Position numbers and translations under genes: made by a program
Notes under the pieces: model-generated
What the model saw: only the letters and a program-made list of their open reading frames with translations
Told to the model about the DNA's origin: nothing
Databases searched by the model: none
In this document: in pieces, positions 35,586 to 44,917 of the stretch
Numbering within the stretch: the first letter of the stretch is position 1
Layout of the letters: each line of letters opens with the position of its first letter
Assembly: GCA_000163695.1 (NCBI GenBank)
Contig: GG774890.1
Coordinates: 65,864 to 129,863 of the forward strand
Length of the DNA: 64,000 nucleotides
Source of the DNA: Bacteroidetes oral taxon 274 str. F0058
Lineage (GTDB): Bacteria > Bacteroidota > Bacteroidia > Bacteroidales > Paludibacteraceae
Reading direction: 5' to 3'

Positions 35586-35996
35586 TCAGATTAATTGTAA
35601 TGCCAGATTCTCTTTGTATCTCATCTCTTGTTTCTCTTCGGGTGTCTTGTCGTTTTGCCCACACAGATGCAGTATCCCGTGTATCATCACTCTTTTCAGC
35701 TCGTTGTCGAATGTCGTCAGAAACTCTTTGGCGTTGCTCTCTACCGTTTCGAGCGATATGAAAATATCCCCTCCGATTACGTCGCCCTCTGTGTAGTCGA
35801 ATGTTATCACGTCGGTGTAGTAATCGTGGTTTAGAAACTGCTTGTTTATTTCGAGAATTTTTATGTCGTCGCAAAAGATGAAACTAACGTCGCCGACTAT
35901 TTTGCCATACTTATTGGCAACTCTTCTAATCCAGCCGGTTATCGAGTTACGATACAGCTTAGGTGCTTCTACGTTTTCACTAGTGTATCTAATCAT
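35586..35996 (-). CDS. ybeY: rRNA maturation endoribonuclease YbeY
   Basis: The 136-residue protein has the metal-binding stretch MIHGILHLCGQNDKTPEEK. Two of the usual three histidines (HxxxH) are present; the third position of the HGxxHLxGxxH motif is replaced, which I believe also occurs in other Bacteroidota homologues. VITFDYTEGDVIGGDIFIS is the second family signature. YbeY works in 16S rRNA 3'-end processing and ribosome quality control. It lies between truA and the transporter gene, all on the minus strand. Confidence 0.9.
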   Translation of the reverse strand: MIRYTSENVEAPKLYRNSITGWIRRVANKYGKIVGDVSFIFCDDIKILEINKQFLNHDYYTDVITFDYTEGDVIGGDIFISLETVESNAKEFLTTFDNELKRVMIHGILHLCGQNDKTPEEKQEMRYKENLALQLI

Positions 35997-36034
35997 TTGT
36001 TATATCTCCTTTCTTCTATGTGTTTTGTCTTTTT

Positions 36035-36778
36035 CTATAAAAATATTTCTTTCGGATATTGTATGTCTGTCAGGTACAATCCTTGTGCATCGATGGATTG
36101 TCCCGCTTTTTGTCGGTCTTTCGCCTCGATGATTCGGCAAAAGTCGTCTACCGTAATCCTGCCCTCGCCTACAAGTATCAGTGTGCCCACGGTTGCTCTG
36201 ACCATATCGCGTAAAAACCTGTCTGCCACGATAGTAAATATCCAAATATTATCTTGTTTGTGCCATTCTGCTTTCGATACGGTACAGTTGTTAGTGCGTG
36301 TATCGGTGTGTAATTTTGCAAACGAAGTAAAATCGGTATAATCCCGCATCTTATTTGCCGCAATATTCATCTTCTCAAAATCTAAATCTCTGTAATGACG
36401 ATACGCCAATCCTCTGAGAAATGGATTTTTGTCTAAATACAAAAGATACTCGTACGTACGGCTCATAGCCGAAAAGCGTGCGTGAGCCTCAGGTATTACC
36501 TCTACAATCTTATACACTGCTATATCTGCGGGTAGAAGACTATTGAGCCTTTTTACCAGATTTGCTTCGTCGATACGCTTCGTCAGGTCGAAGTGAGCTG
36601 TCATAGTGCGGGCGTGAACCCCCGTATCCGTACGTCCTGCACCTGTTATCTCTACATTGCTACCCAATACGACGGACATAGCCTGCCCGACAGTCTCCTG
36701 TACGGTAACCGCATTCGGTTGTATCTGCCAGCCATGATAGTTCGTGCCATTGTATGCAATGTAAATAAAATAACGCAT
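36035..36778 (-). CDS. truA: tRNA pseudouridine(38-40) synthase
   Basis: The 247-residue enzyme converts uridines in the tRNA anticodon arm to pseudouridine. The catalytic aspartate is D51 in GAGRTDTGVHA; FLRDMVRATVGTLI near the C-terminus is the second signature. Complete length. Confidence 0.96.
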   Translation of the reverse strand: MRYFIYIAYNGTNYHGWQIQPNAVTVQETVGQAMSVVLGSNVEITGAGRTDTGVHARTMTAHFDLTKRIDEANLVKRLNSLLPADIAVYKIVEVIPEAHARFSAMSRTYEYLLYLDKNPFLRGLAYRHYRDLDFEKMNIAANKMRDYTDFTSFAKLHTDTRTNNCTVSKAEWHKQDNIWIFTIVADRFLRDMVRATVGTLILVGEGRITVDDFCRIIEAKDRQKAGQSIDAQGLYLTDIQYPKEIFL

Positions 36779-36797
36779 TTTGGTGTTTTACAATATT

Positions 36798-37793
36798 TTA
36801 TCTTATAAGGTATTCGGCTATTTGCACAGCATTTAGAGCCGCTCCCTTACGTATTTGATCCGAAACGCACCAAAAAGTTAAACCATTCGGATTTGCCAAA
36901 TCTTTTCGTATTCTCCCCACAAATACGTCGTTTTTGCCTGTTGCCGGCAGTGGCATCGGATATTGACGATTGTCGGGGTCATCTATAACTGTTACTCCAT
37001 CGGCTCTCTCGAAAGCTCTTCGAGCATTTTCGACGGATATTGGACTTTCGGTCTCTATCCAGATGCTTTCGGAGTGTGCTCTCAGAGCCGGTACACGTAC
37101 ACAAGTAGCCGATACTACTATGTCTGAGTGCATTATTTTGCGGGTCTCGTGATACATTTTCAGCTCCTCTTTCGTGTAACCGTCTTCGCCGAAAACGTCT
37201 ACCTGAGGTATCATATTGTAAGCCAGCTGATAGGGGAATCTCTCTACTACGATGTGCTCGTTATTGAGATACTGTCGGTATTGGTTTTCGAGTTCGGTCA
37301 TAGCTGTTGCTCCTGCACCAGAGGCTGCCTGATATGTAGCTACGTGAACACGTTTTATATGCGAAATATCTTCCAATGCTTTCAGAGGCACTACCATCTG
37401 TATGGTGGTACAGTTAGGGTTGGCTATTATTCGGCGTGGACAGAATTTGGCATCTCCGGCATTCACCTCAGGTACTACCAGAGGTACGCTGTCGTCCATA
37501 CGGAAAGCCGACGAATTATCTATCATAATAGTGCCGAAACGTGTAATATCTTCCATAAATTCCTTAGAAACACTTGCTCCTGCCGATACAAAGGCAAATC
37601 TGACGCCCTTGAAATCGTCGCCGTGGCGAAGTTGCCGTACTTTGTACGGTTTGCCTTTGCAGAAATACTCTTTGCCCTCGCTACGCTCCGAACCGAAGAG
37701 CGTGAGTTCGTCGAAAGGGAAGTTGCGTTCTTCGACGACTTTGAGTAATTCTTGCCCCACGGCACCGCTTGCTCCTACTATTGCTATATGCAT
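36798..37793 (-). CDS. asd: Aspartate-semialdehyde dehydrogenase
   Basis: The 331-residue enzyme reduces aspartyl phosphate to the semialdehyde, feeding lysine/diaminopimelate, threonine and methionine synthesis. The N-terminal NADP site is IVGASGAVGQELLKV and the active cysteine is C128 in ANPNCTTIQM. It lies 19 bp upstream of truA on the same strand. Confidence 0.96.
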   Translation of the reverse strand: MHIAIVGASGAVGQELLKVVEERNFPFDELTLFGSERSEGKEYFCKGKPYKVRQLRHGDDFKGVRFAFVSAGASVSKEFMEDITRFGTIMIDNSSAFRMDDSVPLVVPEVNAGDAKFCPRRIIANPNCTTIQMVVPLKALEDISHIKRVHVATYQAASGAGATAMTELENQYRQYLNNEHIVVERFPYQLAYNMIPQVDVFGEDGYTKEELKMYHETRKIMHSDIVVSATCVRVPALRAHSESIWIETESPISVENARRAFERADGVTVIDDPDNRQYPMPLPATGKNDVFVGRIRKDLANPNGLTFWCVSDQIRKGAALNAVQIAEYLIR

Positions 37794-38177
37794 TTTGTGT
37801 TGTTATTGTTTTAATTTTAAACGAATTATTGCTAATTTTTTTGCAAAATTACAAAAAAAATGTTACAGGAGACACACCATAATTTTTTTTGATAGTGTGG
37901 CGAAGTGAAATTTTATTGTTTTTTGCAAATAACATTCTTATTGTCAAATATTTATATGTGTGTTGTAATTATTTTTGTCTATTATCTTATAAATTATGAA
38001 TAATTTTTGTGGGCATTTTCTATGTCAGCTGCTTCAAAAACATTAGACTACAAAAGTTTTTGTCCGAAAAAGCGTAAAAAAATACGATGTAAAAACGTTT
38101 TTTTAGATATCGATAGTAGATTTTTTGTATTTTTGCGGTTTTAATATAAATTACTAAAAAAGTATTGTTAGGTTTTT
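37794..38177. other. 384-bp AT-rich divergent gap with promoter
   Basis: TATTTTTG at 38129-38136 is a -7 element for the TraB/GumN gene starting at 38178. I see no gene or structured RNA in the rest of this gap. Confidence 0.45.
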
Positions 38178-39086
38178 ATGATGAAGAAATTATTTTTGTG
38201 TTCGATCGCTTTACTGACATTTTTTACCTACTCGGCTTCGGCACAGACAGGCAAAGAAAAGACAGGAGCTCTACTGTGGGAAATAACCGGTAACGGGCTA
38301 AAACAACCTTCGTATATATTCGGCACGCACCATTTGTTTCCGTTGAGTTTTTTGGATAGTGTTTCGGGAGTGAAGCGCGTGTTTGCCTCAAGCAAACAGA
38401 TGGTAGGCGAGATTTTACTTGGCGATATGGCTACGTTGGCTGCCGAGTTGAGTGCTGCCGGTATGATGCCGCAAGACACCACTTGGCAGATGTTGTTATC
38501 CGACGATGATTACCAATTGGTAGACAAACAACTGACAGCTATGTTTGGCACAGGATTGCAGTCGTTCGGGGTGATGAAACCGTCTATGGTCAACACGGCA
38601 TATACGGCAATGCTTTACAGGAAGATGTATCCGAACCTCCGACAAGACGAAGCGTTTGACCTATGGTTTCAGCAACAGGCTGCCGAGCGGGGTATCGAGG
38701 TGATAGGATTGGAGACAGTCAAAGACCAGACGTATGCGTTACTTGATGCCACCTCGCTCAAACAACAGGCTGCCGATTTGGTTTGTATGCTCAGAAACTC
38801 AGAATATGTTGAGCAAAACTCAAAAAAGCTCAATGCTATGTATCGTGCCGCCGACCTCAAGGGTATGGAAGCCCTTATGCTGTCCGATGATATCTGCCCG
38901 ATGAGTGCCGAACAACAAATCGCTCTGGTAGATGCACGTAACCAGCGCTGGTTGCAAAAACTGCCTTCTATTATGGCAGCCAAGCCGAGTTTTATAGCTG
39001 TGGGTTGTATGCACCTCGTGGGGAAAAAAGGATTACTCGTTGGCTTACAGAAGCTCGGTTATAAGGTAAAACCTGTGCTGAAATAA
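38178..39086 (+). CDS. TraB/GumN family protein, exported
   Basis: The 302-residue protein has a signal peptide (ending YSASAQ) and the TraB/GumN core. This comprises LLWEITGNGLKQPSYIFGTHH at the start (GTHH motif), EVIGLETVKDQ in the middle and FIAVGCMHLVGKKGLL at the end. The GTHH and GCMHL motifs are the proposed active-site signatures of this family, thought to be metalloprotease-like. It is probably periplasmic. Substrate unknown. Confidence 0.88.
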   Translation: MMKKLFLCSIALLTFFTYSASAQTGKEKTGALLWEITGNGLKQPSYIFGTHHLFPLSFLDSVSGVKRVFASSKQMVGEILLGDMATLAAELSAAGMMPQDTTWQMLLSDDDYQLVDKQLTAMFGTGLQSFGVMKPSMVNTAYTAMLYRKMYPNLRQDEAFDLWFQQQAAERGIEVIGLETVKDQTYALLDATSLKQQAADLVCMLRNSEYVEQNSKKLNAMYRAADLKGMEALMLSDDICPMSAEQQIALVDARNQRWLQKLPSIMAAKPSFIAVGCMHLVGKKGLLVGLQKLGYKVKPVLK

Positions 39087-39110
39087 CAATATTCAGAGGA
39101 AAAAATATTA

Positions 39111-39118
39111 TATCTTTG
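39111..39118 (+). promoter_or_regulatory. Promoter -7 element for the GNAT-like gene
   Basis: TATCTTTG lies 81 bp before the start codon at 39199. Confidence 0.55.
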
Positions 39119-39198
39119 CATTGTGAATTATTAAATAATCATCGATTCACGGGGCTCTTGCCGAAGTGCTTTGTGTGTAGAGTGAATATAGGGTTATT

Positions 39199-40326
39199 AT
39201 GGTAGAAATAAGGGAAGTAAAGACAAATTCAGACCTCGGGCGTTTTGTTCGTTTCGGTATAGATTTATACAAAGACAACAAATATTTTTGCCCGCCGTTG
39301 ATATTCGACGAAAAAAATACTTTTGACAGAAAGAAAAACCCTGCTTACGATTTTTCGGACTCGGTGCTATATCTGGCATACAGAGATGGCAAAATAGTAG
39401 GACGTATTGCGGGGATTATCAACAATATAGCCAATGAGGCTTGGAATAAAAAACGTCTTCGGTTCGGGTGGTTCGATTTCATCGACGATGTCGAAGTGTC
39501 GCATACTTTGCTCGATGCAGTCAAAGCGTGGGGCAAAGAGCACGGTATGACGGAGATGAACGGACCTGTGGGCTTTACCGACTTCGACCACCAAGGTCTG
39601 CTGATAGTCGGTTTCGAGTACGACGCTCCGATGGCTTCGCTCTACAATTATCCCTATTACGAAAAACATTATGAGGCTTACGGACTTCAAAAAGAGGTGG
39701 ACTGGATAGAGAACCGCGTGTTTATACCCAAGGGAGTACCCGAAAAAATGGAGCGTATAGCCAAAATTGTAATCGAAAAATATAACCTGAAAATAGCTAA
39801 GGTAAGGAGTGCCAAAGAGGTGATATCGAGATTCGGTTATTCGTTTTTCGATGTCATAAACGAGGCATACAAGCCGCTGTACAACTTCCAACCGCTTACC
39901 GAACGGCAGAAGGAATATTATTGCAAGATGTACTTCCCGTTGCTTAACTACGACTTTGTTACCATAATCGTAAACGAACAGGACGAAATAGTCGGCGTCG
40001 GCGTCGGTATGCCCAATATATCGGAAGAGCTTCGTAGATGCCGTGGCAGATTGTTGCCGCTGGGTTGGTATTGGATTCTGAGAGCACTGAGAGCTAAGAA
40101 ATTCAAACACTTCGACTTGTTGCTTATTGCAGTGCGTCCCGATTATCAGAACAAAGGCGTAAATTCACTTTTCTTCTACGATCAGATAAAATATTTTATA
40201 AAATACGGAGTAGAATATTCTGAGACTTCGGCTATGCTCGAGACTAATATCAAAAACCAGTCGAACTGGGATTATTTCGATAATATTCAGCACAAGCGTC
40301 GCAGAGCCTATATCAAGCAAATATAG
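39199..40326 (+). CDS. GNAT-superfamily-like protein of unknown substrate
   Basis: The 375-residue protein appears to hold two acyltransferase-like halves. The first has GKIVGRIAGIINNIAN and MNGPVGFTDFDHQGLLIVGF; the second has EIVGVGVGMPNISEELRR and LIAVRPDYQNKGVNSLFFYD, which resembles the acetyl-CoA pyrophosphate loop region of GNAT enzymes. No signal peptide or membrane helix is seen. Homologues of this length are common in Bacteroidales as uncharacterised proteins. It is a single gene convergent with cdsA. Confidence 0.7.
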   Translation: MVEIREVKTNSDLGRFVRFGIDLYKDNKYFCPPLIFDEKNTFDRKKNPAYDFSDSVLYLAYRDGKIVGRIAGIINNIANEAWNKKRLRFGWFDFIDDVEVSHTLLDAVKAWGKEHGMTEMNGPVGFTDFDHQGLLIVGFEYDAPMASLYNYPYYEKHYEAYGLQKEVDWIENRVFIPKGVPEKMERIAKIVIEKYNLKIAKVRSAKEVISRFGYSFFDVINEAYKPLYNFQPLTERQKEYYCKMYFPLLNYDFVTIIVNEQDEIVGVGVGMPNISEELRRCRGRLLPLGWYWILRALRAKKFKHFDLLLIAVRPDYQNKGVNSLFFYDQIKYFIKYGVEYSETSAMLETNIKNQSNWDYFDNIQHKRRRAYIKQI

Positions 40327-40339
40327 TGCGGCTACGTTT

Positions 40340-41197
40340 TTAGATTAACTCGTTATTTACAAACCGAAAAAGAGCTATAAGGACTGCTGCGGGCAGGGTT
40401 GCAAACAGTACGCTGTCGAGGCGGTCGAGGAGACCTCCGTGTCCGGGCATAATATTCCCCGAGTCTTTGACGCCGACAGTGCGTTTTATCAGACTCTCGA
40501 ACAGGTCGCCCAATGTACCGAATATCATTATGGCAGTGCCGAGTGCAAGCCATTGTGTTGCAGTGAACGGTATGTATGAGTTTTTGGCGTAAGCCTCTAA
40601 CCAGTAGATAAGCAACGCTGCTCCCCAAGTACCTACCAAACCGCCTATCAGCCCCTCCCACGACTTGTTGGGAGATATTTTGGGCGATAGCTTATGTTTG
40701 CCAAGCAACGAACCCGTAAGATATGCGAAAGTGTCGTTTACCCAAATTATGACGAAGACGGCGAGTAGTAGTTTTTTGTTGTACGAGAGAATATATGCCA
40801 TAAGGCTGAAAGGTAATACTATATATATTTGTCCGAAAATAGTGTAAGCCACATTGTTTATCGGGTTCGGCGTCTTTCGGAACATCTCGATAACGGCACA
40901 GATTATCAGACACATCAAGATAAAACACATCAAGAATACGCCAATATACAGCCACGAAGGTTGTTTGTAGTAAGACACGACAGCAAAAGCTACTGCGGCA
41001 CATATTGCTCCGAATATAGGTAAAGCTTTGATATTCTCTTGTTTGTTGGTTAGCGTGTGAAATTCGTATACGGTCAGGATTGCCAGCAACCCGAATATTA
41101 TTTTGAAATAGATACCCCCAAGCAATATAGCGCCTATTATCAGAGTGATATAGACAAGTCCGCTTGCAGACCTTATAAGTAGCGTTTTGATATTCAT
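40340..41197 (-). CDS. cdsA: Phosphatidate cytidylyltransferase
   Basis: The 285-residue membrane enzyme makes CDP-diacylglycerol from phosphatidic acid and CTP, the entry step to phospholipids. It has eight or so membrane segments and the full CdsA signature SLIKRTVGVKDSGN followed by MPGHGGLLDRLDS. The ATG at 41197 (MNIKTLLIR) is chosen over 41230 because the promoter core TATCTTTG at 41228-41235 would place transcription start downstream of the longer ORF's first codons. Confidence 0.94.
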   Translation of the reverse strand: MNIKTLLIRSASGLVYITLIIGAILLGGIYFKIIFGLLAILTVYEFHTLTNKQENIKALPIFGAICAAVAFAVVSYYKQPSWLYIGVFLMCFILMCLIICAVIEMFRKTPNPINNVAYTIFGQIYIVLPFSLMAYILSYNKKLLLAVFVIIWVNDTFAYLTGSLLGKHKLSPKISPNKSWEGLIGGLVGTWGAALLIYWLEAYAKNSYIPFTATQWLALGTAIMIFGTLGDLFESLIKRTVGVKDSGNIMPGHGGLLDRLDSVLFATLPAAVLIALFRFVNNELI

Positions 41198-41227
41198 AGA
41201 TAAAATTATTAGGTGTAAAATTGATTG

Positions 41228-41235
41228 CAAAGATA
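41228..41235 (-). promoter_or_regulatory. cdsA promoter -7 element
   Basis: TATCTTTG on the minus strand, about 31 bp before the chosen cdsA start codon; it supports that start. Confidence 0.65.
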
Positions 41236-41483
41236 CGAAATAGTTGTGAGTTTTTTGTTTATGGAAGGTGAAATTATATAAACCGTAGCTGCATAATTGT
41301 CTTACAATCTGCCGTTATACCAACTGTTGTTTGCTTTTTGTTCGGAATATGTGTGTTTTTTTTATTGTGTAGAAAAACTTGTTCTGCTATATTGAAAAAC
41401 GTTATGTATGCACAATATTCATTATAAGTGAGATTATTTCTTGTTGCGACTGAATGAAATTTTCATTTTCTTGGAAATTTTAC

Positions 41484-41630
41484 TAACTTTGCATCTCGAA
41501 ATGAAGTTATACGGCAGAGTAATATATGTATTTACAAATAGGCAGTTGCAGTGTATAAACTGCTGTAAATATTGTTTTTTCAAAAAAGGGTAATCATTTT
41601 TGTTGATAAAACGGTTACTCTTTTTTTACA
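41484..41630 (+). promoter_or_regulatory. carB promoter and attenuator-like leader
   Basis: TAACTTTG at 41484-41491 is the -7 element. Downstream, a small ORF runs from ATG 41501 to TAA 41593 (30 codons, MKLYGRVIYVF to FFKKG). Its stop lies inside the left arm of a terminator-like hairpin (AAAGGGTAA at 41585-41593 with TTACTCTTT, then a T-run ending near 41630), about 30 bp before carB. An earlier stem GCAGT/ACTGC in the ORF could be an alternative structure. The layout resembles translation-coupled attenuation; function is inferred. The part of this gap left of 41484 shows nothing clear. Confidence 0.45.
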
Positions 41631-41660
41631 GATGGCAAACGACAAAATAACCAATATATA

Positions 41661-44600
41661 ATGAAACGCACAGACATAAAAAAGGTAATGGTAATCGGCT
41701 CGGGACCGATAGTGATAGGGCAGGCGGCGGAGTTCGACTATGCAGGAACACAGGCTTGCCTTGCTCTGAAAGAAGAGGGATACGAGGTGATATTGGCAAA
41801 CTCGAACCCTGCTACTATTATGACCGATACACATATAGCCGACAAGGTCTATATGGAGCCTCTGACTTTGGAATATGTGGCAAAAATCATTCGTTTCGAG
41901 CGACCCGATGCCATTGTGCCCGGACTTGGCGGGCAGACGGGGCTCAACCTCGCCGTACAACTTGCCAAAAAAGGTATCCTCGAAGAGTGCGATGTGGAGA
42001 TACTCGGTACATCGTTTCAGAGTATCGAGATGGCAGAAGACCGCGAACTTTTCAAAGAGCTTTGTAAGAGTCTGGGCGAACCGGTATTACCCTCTAAGAT
42101 AGCCAATTCGATGGAAGAGGGACTTGCTGCGGCAGCCGAAATCGGTTATCCCGTCGTATTGCGTCCGGCGTTTACGCTTGGAGGCACGGGAGGAGGTTTT
42201 GCCGAAGACGAAGCCGAGTTTTGCGAGTTGATGCGTAATGCTCTCGCCCTCTCGCCTGTACATCAGGTATTGGTCGAAAAATCGATAAAAGGCTTCAAAG
42301 AGATTGAATACGAAGTAATTCGTGACAAAAACGATACCGCCATCGCCATCTGTAATATGGAAAATATCGACCCTGTCGGCGTCCATACGGGCGACTCGAT
42401 GGTTGTTTGCCCATCGCAGACATTGACAAACAAAGAGTTTCAGCTGCTTCGCGACTCGGCATTGAAAATCATCCGTGCCCTGAAAATAGAGGGTGGTTGC
42501 AACGTACAGTTTGCTCTCGACCCGCTGAGTTTCAACTATTATCTCATAGAGGTCAATCCGCGTGTGAGCCGCAGTTCGGCCTTGGCATCGAAAGCAAGCG
42601 GTTATCCCATAGCACGTGTCAGTGCCAAGATAGCAGTGGGCTTTACTCTCGACGAAATACGGCTCGACAATACTCCGGCAAGTTTCGAGCCGGCTCTCGA
42701 CTATATCGTTACCAAGATACCGCGTTTCCCGTTCGACAAGTTCTCAGAGGCGTCCAACACGCTCGGTACTCAGATGAAAGCTACGGGCGAAGTGATGTCT
42801 ATTGGCAGGACTATGGGCGAAAGCCTGCTTAAAGCCGTACGTGGCTTGGAGACGGGTGTTTGCCATATTTGGCATAAAAAATTCGATGACAAAGACAACG
42901 ACTATCTGATAAACTACATACGTCAGGCGACCGACGACCGCCTCTATGCCATAGCCCAGCTCATACGCAACGGTGTAGACTTGGGTATGATATACAATGC
43001 CACAAAGATAGATATGTTTTTCCTCGAGAAGATAAAGAATATAGTAGAGTTCGAGGCTGTCGTAAAGGCAAATCCTATGGACGAGGATACTCTTATACAA
43101 GCCAAAGAGATGGGATTCAGCGACAAATACATCGCTATGTGTTGGTCGGTAGGAGGCAAATCGTACGACGAGGCGGATATTTTCCGCTTGCGAAAAGAAA
43201 AAGGCATTATGCCCGTCTATAAGATGATAGACACCTGCGCAAGCGAATTTTCGGCATATATACCATATTTTTACTCTACCTACGAGCAGGAGAATGAGTC
43301 TATCGTATCTGCCAGAAAGAAAATAGTAGTACTCGGCTCGGGACCGATACGCATAGGGCAGGGCATAGAGTTCGACTACTCTACCGTACACGCTATTTGG
43401 ACTATACAACAGGCAGGTTATGAGGCTATTGTGATAAACAATAATCCCGAAACCGTCTCTACCGACTATGCTACTTCGGATAAACTATACTTCGAGCCGC
43501 TTACAGTCGAGGACGTAATGAATATAATCGACCTCGAAAAGCCCGACGGAGTGATAGTAACACTTGGCGGGCAGACTGCCATAAATCTTGCCGAGCCGCT
43601 ACACAAACTCGGGGTAAAGATAATCGGCACCGACGTAGAGGCGATAGACCGAGCCGAGAACCGCGACAGTTTCGAGAAGGTTATGAATACGCTCGGTATC
43701 CCACAACCTAAAGGATTGGCTGTTACCAACATACCCGACGGCTGTCGGGTAGCTCAAGACATAGGTTATCCTGTACTCGTTCGCCCGAGTTTCGTGCTTG
43801 GCGGACGTGCTATGAAGATAGTAAACAACGAGGAGAGTCTCAAAAAATATCTGCAGACGGCGGTAGAAATCAATGTCAATCAGCCTGTTCTGGTAGATAA
43901 ATATATCTCGGGCAAAGAGCTCGAAGTAGATGCCATCTGCGACGGTCGCGACGTGTTTATCCCCGGTATAATGGAGCACGTGGAACGTACGGGCATTCAT
44001 TCGGGTGATAGCATTTCGGTATACCCCACGTTTTCCGTATCGCAGAAAGTAAAGGATAAAATCATCGACTATTCTGTACGATTGGGGCTCGAGATAGGTA
44101 TCATAGGGCTTTTCAATATACAGTTCATAGCCGATACGAACGACGATGTATTCGTCATAGAGGTCAATCCGCGTTCGAGCCGCACTGTGCCGTTCTTGAG
44201 CAAGGCGACGGGAGTGGATATGGCAGATATTGCTACCCGCGTACAACTCGGGCACAGCCTTGCCGAACAGGGCATCGACCGAGTCTATCACGAAGAGAAA
44301 AAAAGCTGGTTCGTCAAGGCTCCTGCATTCTCTTTCAGTAAGATACGCGGAATGGACGCATACCTTTCGCCCGAGATGAAATCGACGGGTGAGGCTATCG
44401 GGTACGACAAATCGCTTACGCGTGCACTCTACAAAGCACTGCGTTCGTCGGGAATGAATGTGGCAAACTACGGTACCATACTCGTTACCATCGCCGACTG
44501 CGACAAGCAGCGAGCCCTTCCCCTCGTGAAACGTTTCTACGATATGGGTTTCAATATAGAAGCTACAAAAGGCACAGCTAAGTTCCTAAAAGACAATGGT

Positions 44601-44858
44601 ATCAGGACGAGGGAGAGGAGAAAAATTTCGGAAGGCTCCGAAGAGATATTCGACTCGCTGCGTCAAGGACACGTCAGCTATGTGATTAATACTATTGATA
44701 TTAATAAGAATATGACTACCGAAGACGGCTTCCAGATACGTCGCTGTGCGGTCGAAAACAACGTGGCTATGTTCACCTCGTTGGAGACGGTAAAGGTACT
44801 TCTCGATGTCCTCGAGGAGATAACTCTCGGTGTCTCTACGATAGATAAGATGGAGTAA
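41661..44858 (+). CDS. carB: Carbamoyl-phosphate synthase large subunit
   Basis: The 1065-residue enzyme uses two duplicated ATP-grasp units to make carbamoyl phosphate for pyrimidine and arginine synthesis. Each half starts with a matching motif: VMVIGSGPIVIGQAAEFDYA near residue 9 and VVLGSGPIRIGQGIEFDYS near 556. Metal and ATP-binding ends are LIEVNPRVSRSSALASKA and VIEVNPRSSRTVPFLSKA. A C-terminal MGS-like regulatory domain follows residue 930. The small subunit gene carA is not next to it in this window. Confidence 0.97.
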   Translation: MKRTDIKKVMVIGSGPIVIGQAAEFDYAGTQACLALKEEGYEVILANSNPATIMTDTHIADKVYMEPLTLEYVAKIIRFERPDAIVPGLGGQTGLNLAVQLAKKGILEECDVEILGTSFQSIEMAEDRELFKELCKSLGEPVLPSKIANSMEEGLAAAAEIGYPVVLRPAFTLGGTGGGFAEDEAEFCELMRNALALSPVHQVLVEKSIKGFKEIEYEVIRDKNDTAIAICNMENIDPVGVHTGDSMVVCPSQTLTNKEFQLLRDSALKIIRALKIEGGCNVQFALDPLSFNYYLIEVNPRVSRSSALASKASGYPIARVSAKIAVGFTLDEIRLDNTPASFEPALDYIVTKIPRFPFDKFSEASNTLGTQMKATGEVMSIGRTMGESLLKAVRGLETGVCHIWHKKFDDKDNDYLINYIRQATDDRLYAIAQLIRNGVDLGMIYNATKIDMFFLEKIKNIVEFEAVVKANPMDEDTLIQAKEMGFSDKYIAMCWSVGGKSYDEADIFRLRKEKGIMPVYKMIDTCASEFSAYIPYFYSTYEQENESIVSARKKIVVLGSGPIRIGQGIEFDYSTVHAIWTIQQAGYEAIVINNNPETVSTDYATSDKLYFEPLTVEDVMNIIDLEKPDGVIVTLGGQTAINLAEPLHKLGVKIIGTDVEAIDRAENRDSFEKVMNTLGIPQPKGLAVTNIPDGCRVAQDIGYPVLVRPSFVLGGRAMKIVNNEESLKKYLQTAVEINVNQPVLVDKYISGKELEVDAICDGRDVFIPGIMEHVERTGIHSGDSISVYPTFSVSQKVKDKIIDYSVRLGLEIGIIGLFNIQFIADTNDDVFVIEVNPRSSRTVPFLSKATGVDMADIATRVQLGHSLAEQGIDRVYHEEKKSWFVKAPAFSFSKIRGMDAYLSPEMKSTGEAIGYDKSLTRALYKALRSSGMNVANYGTILVTIADCDKQRALPLVKRFYDMGFNIEATKGTAKFLKDNGIRTRERRKISEGSEEIFDSLRQGHVSYVINTIDINKNMTTEDGFQIRRCAVENNVAMFTSLETVKVLLDVLEEITLGVSTIDKME

Positions 44859-44917
44859 TTTTTATTCGCAGACAAGCTGTATATTTGATAGTCTTGTACT
44901 TGAAGAGGAGAGGATTT

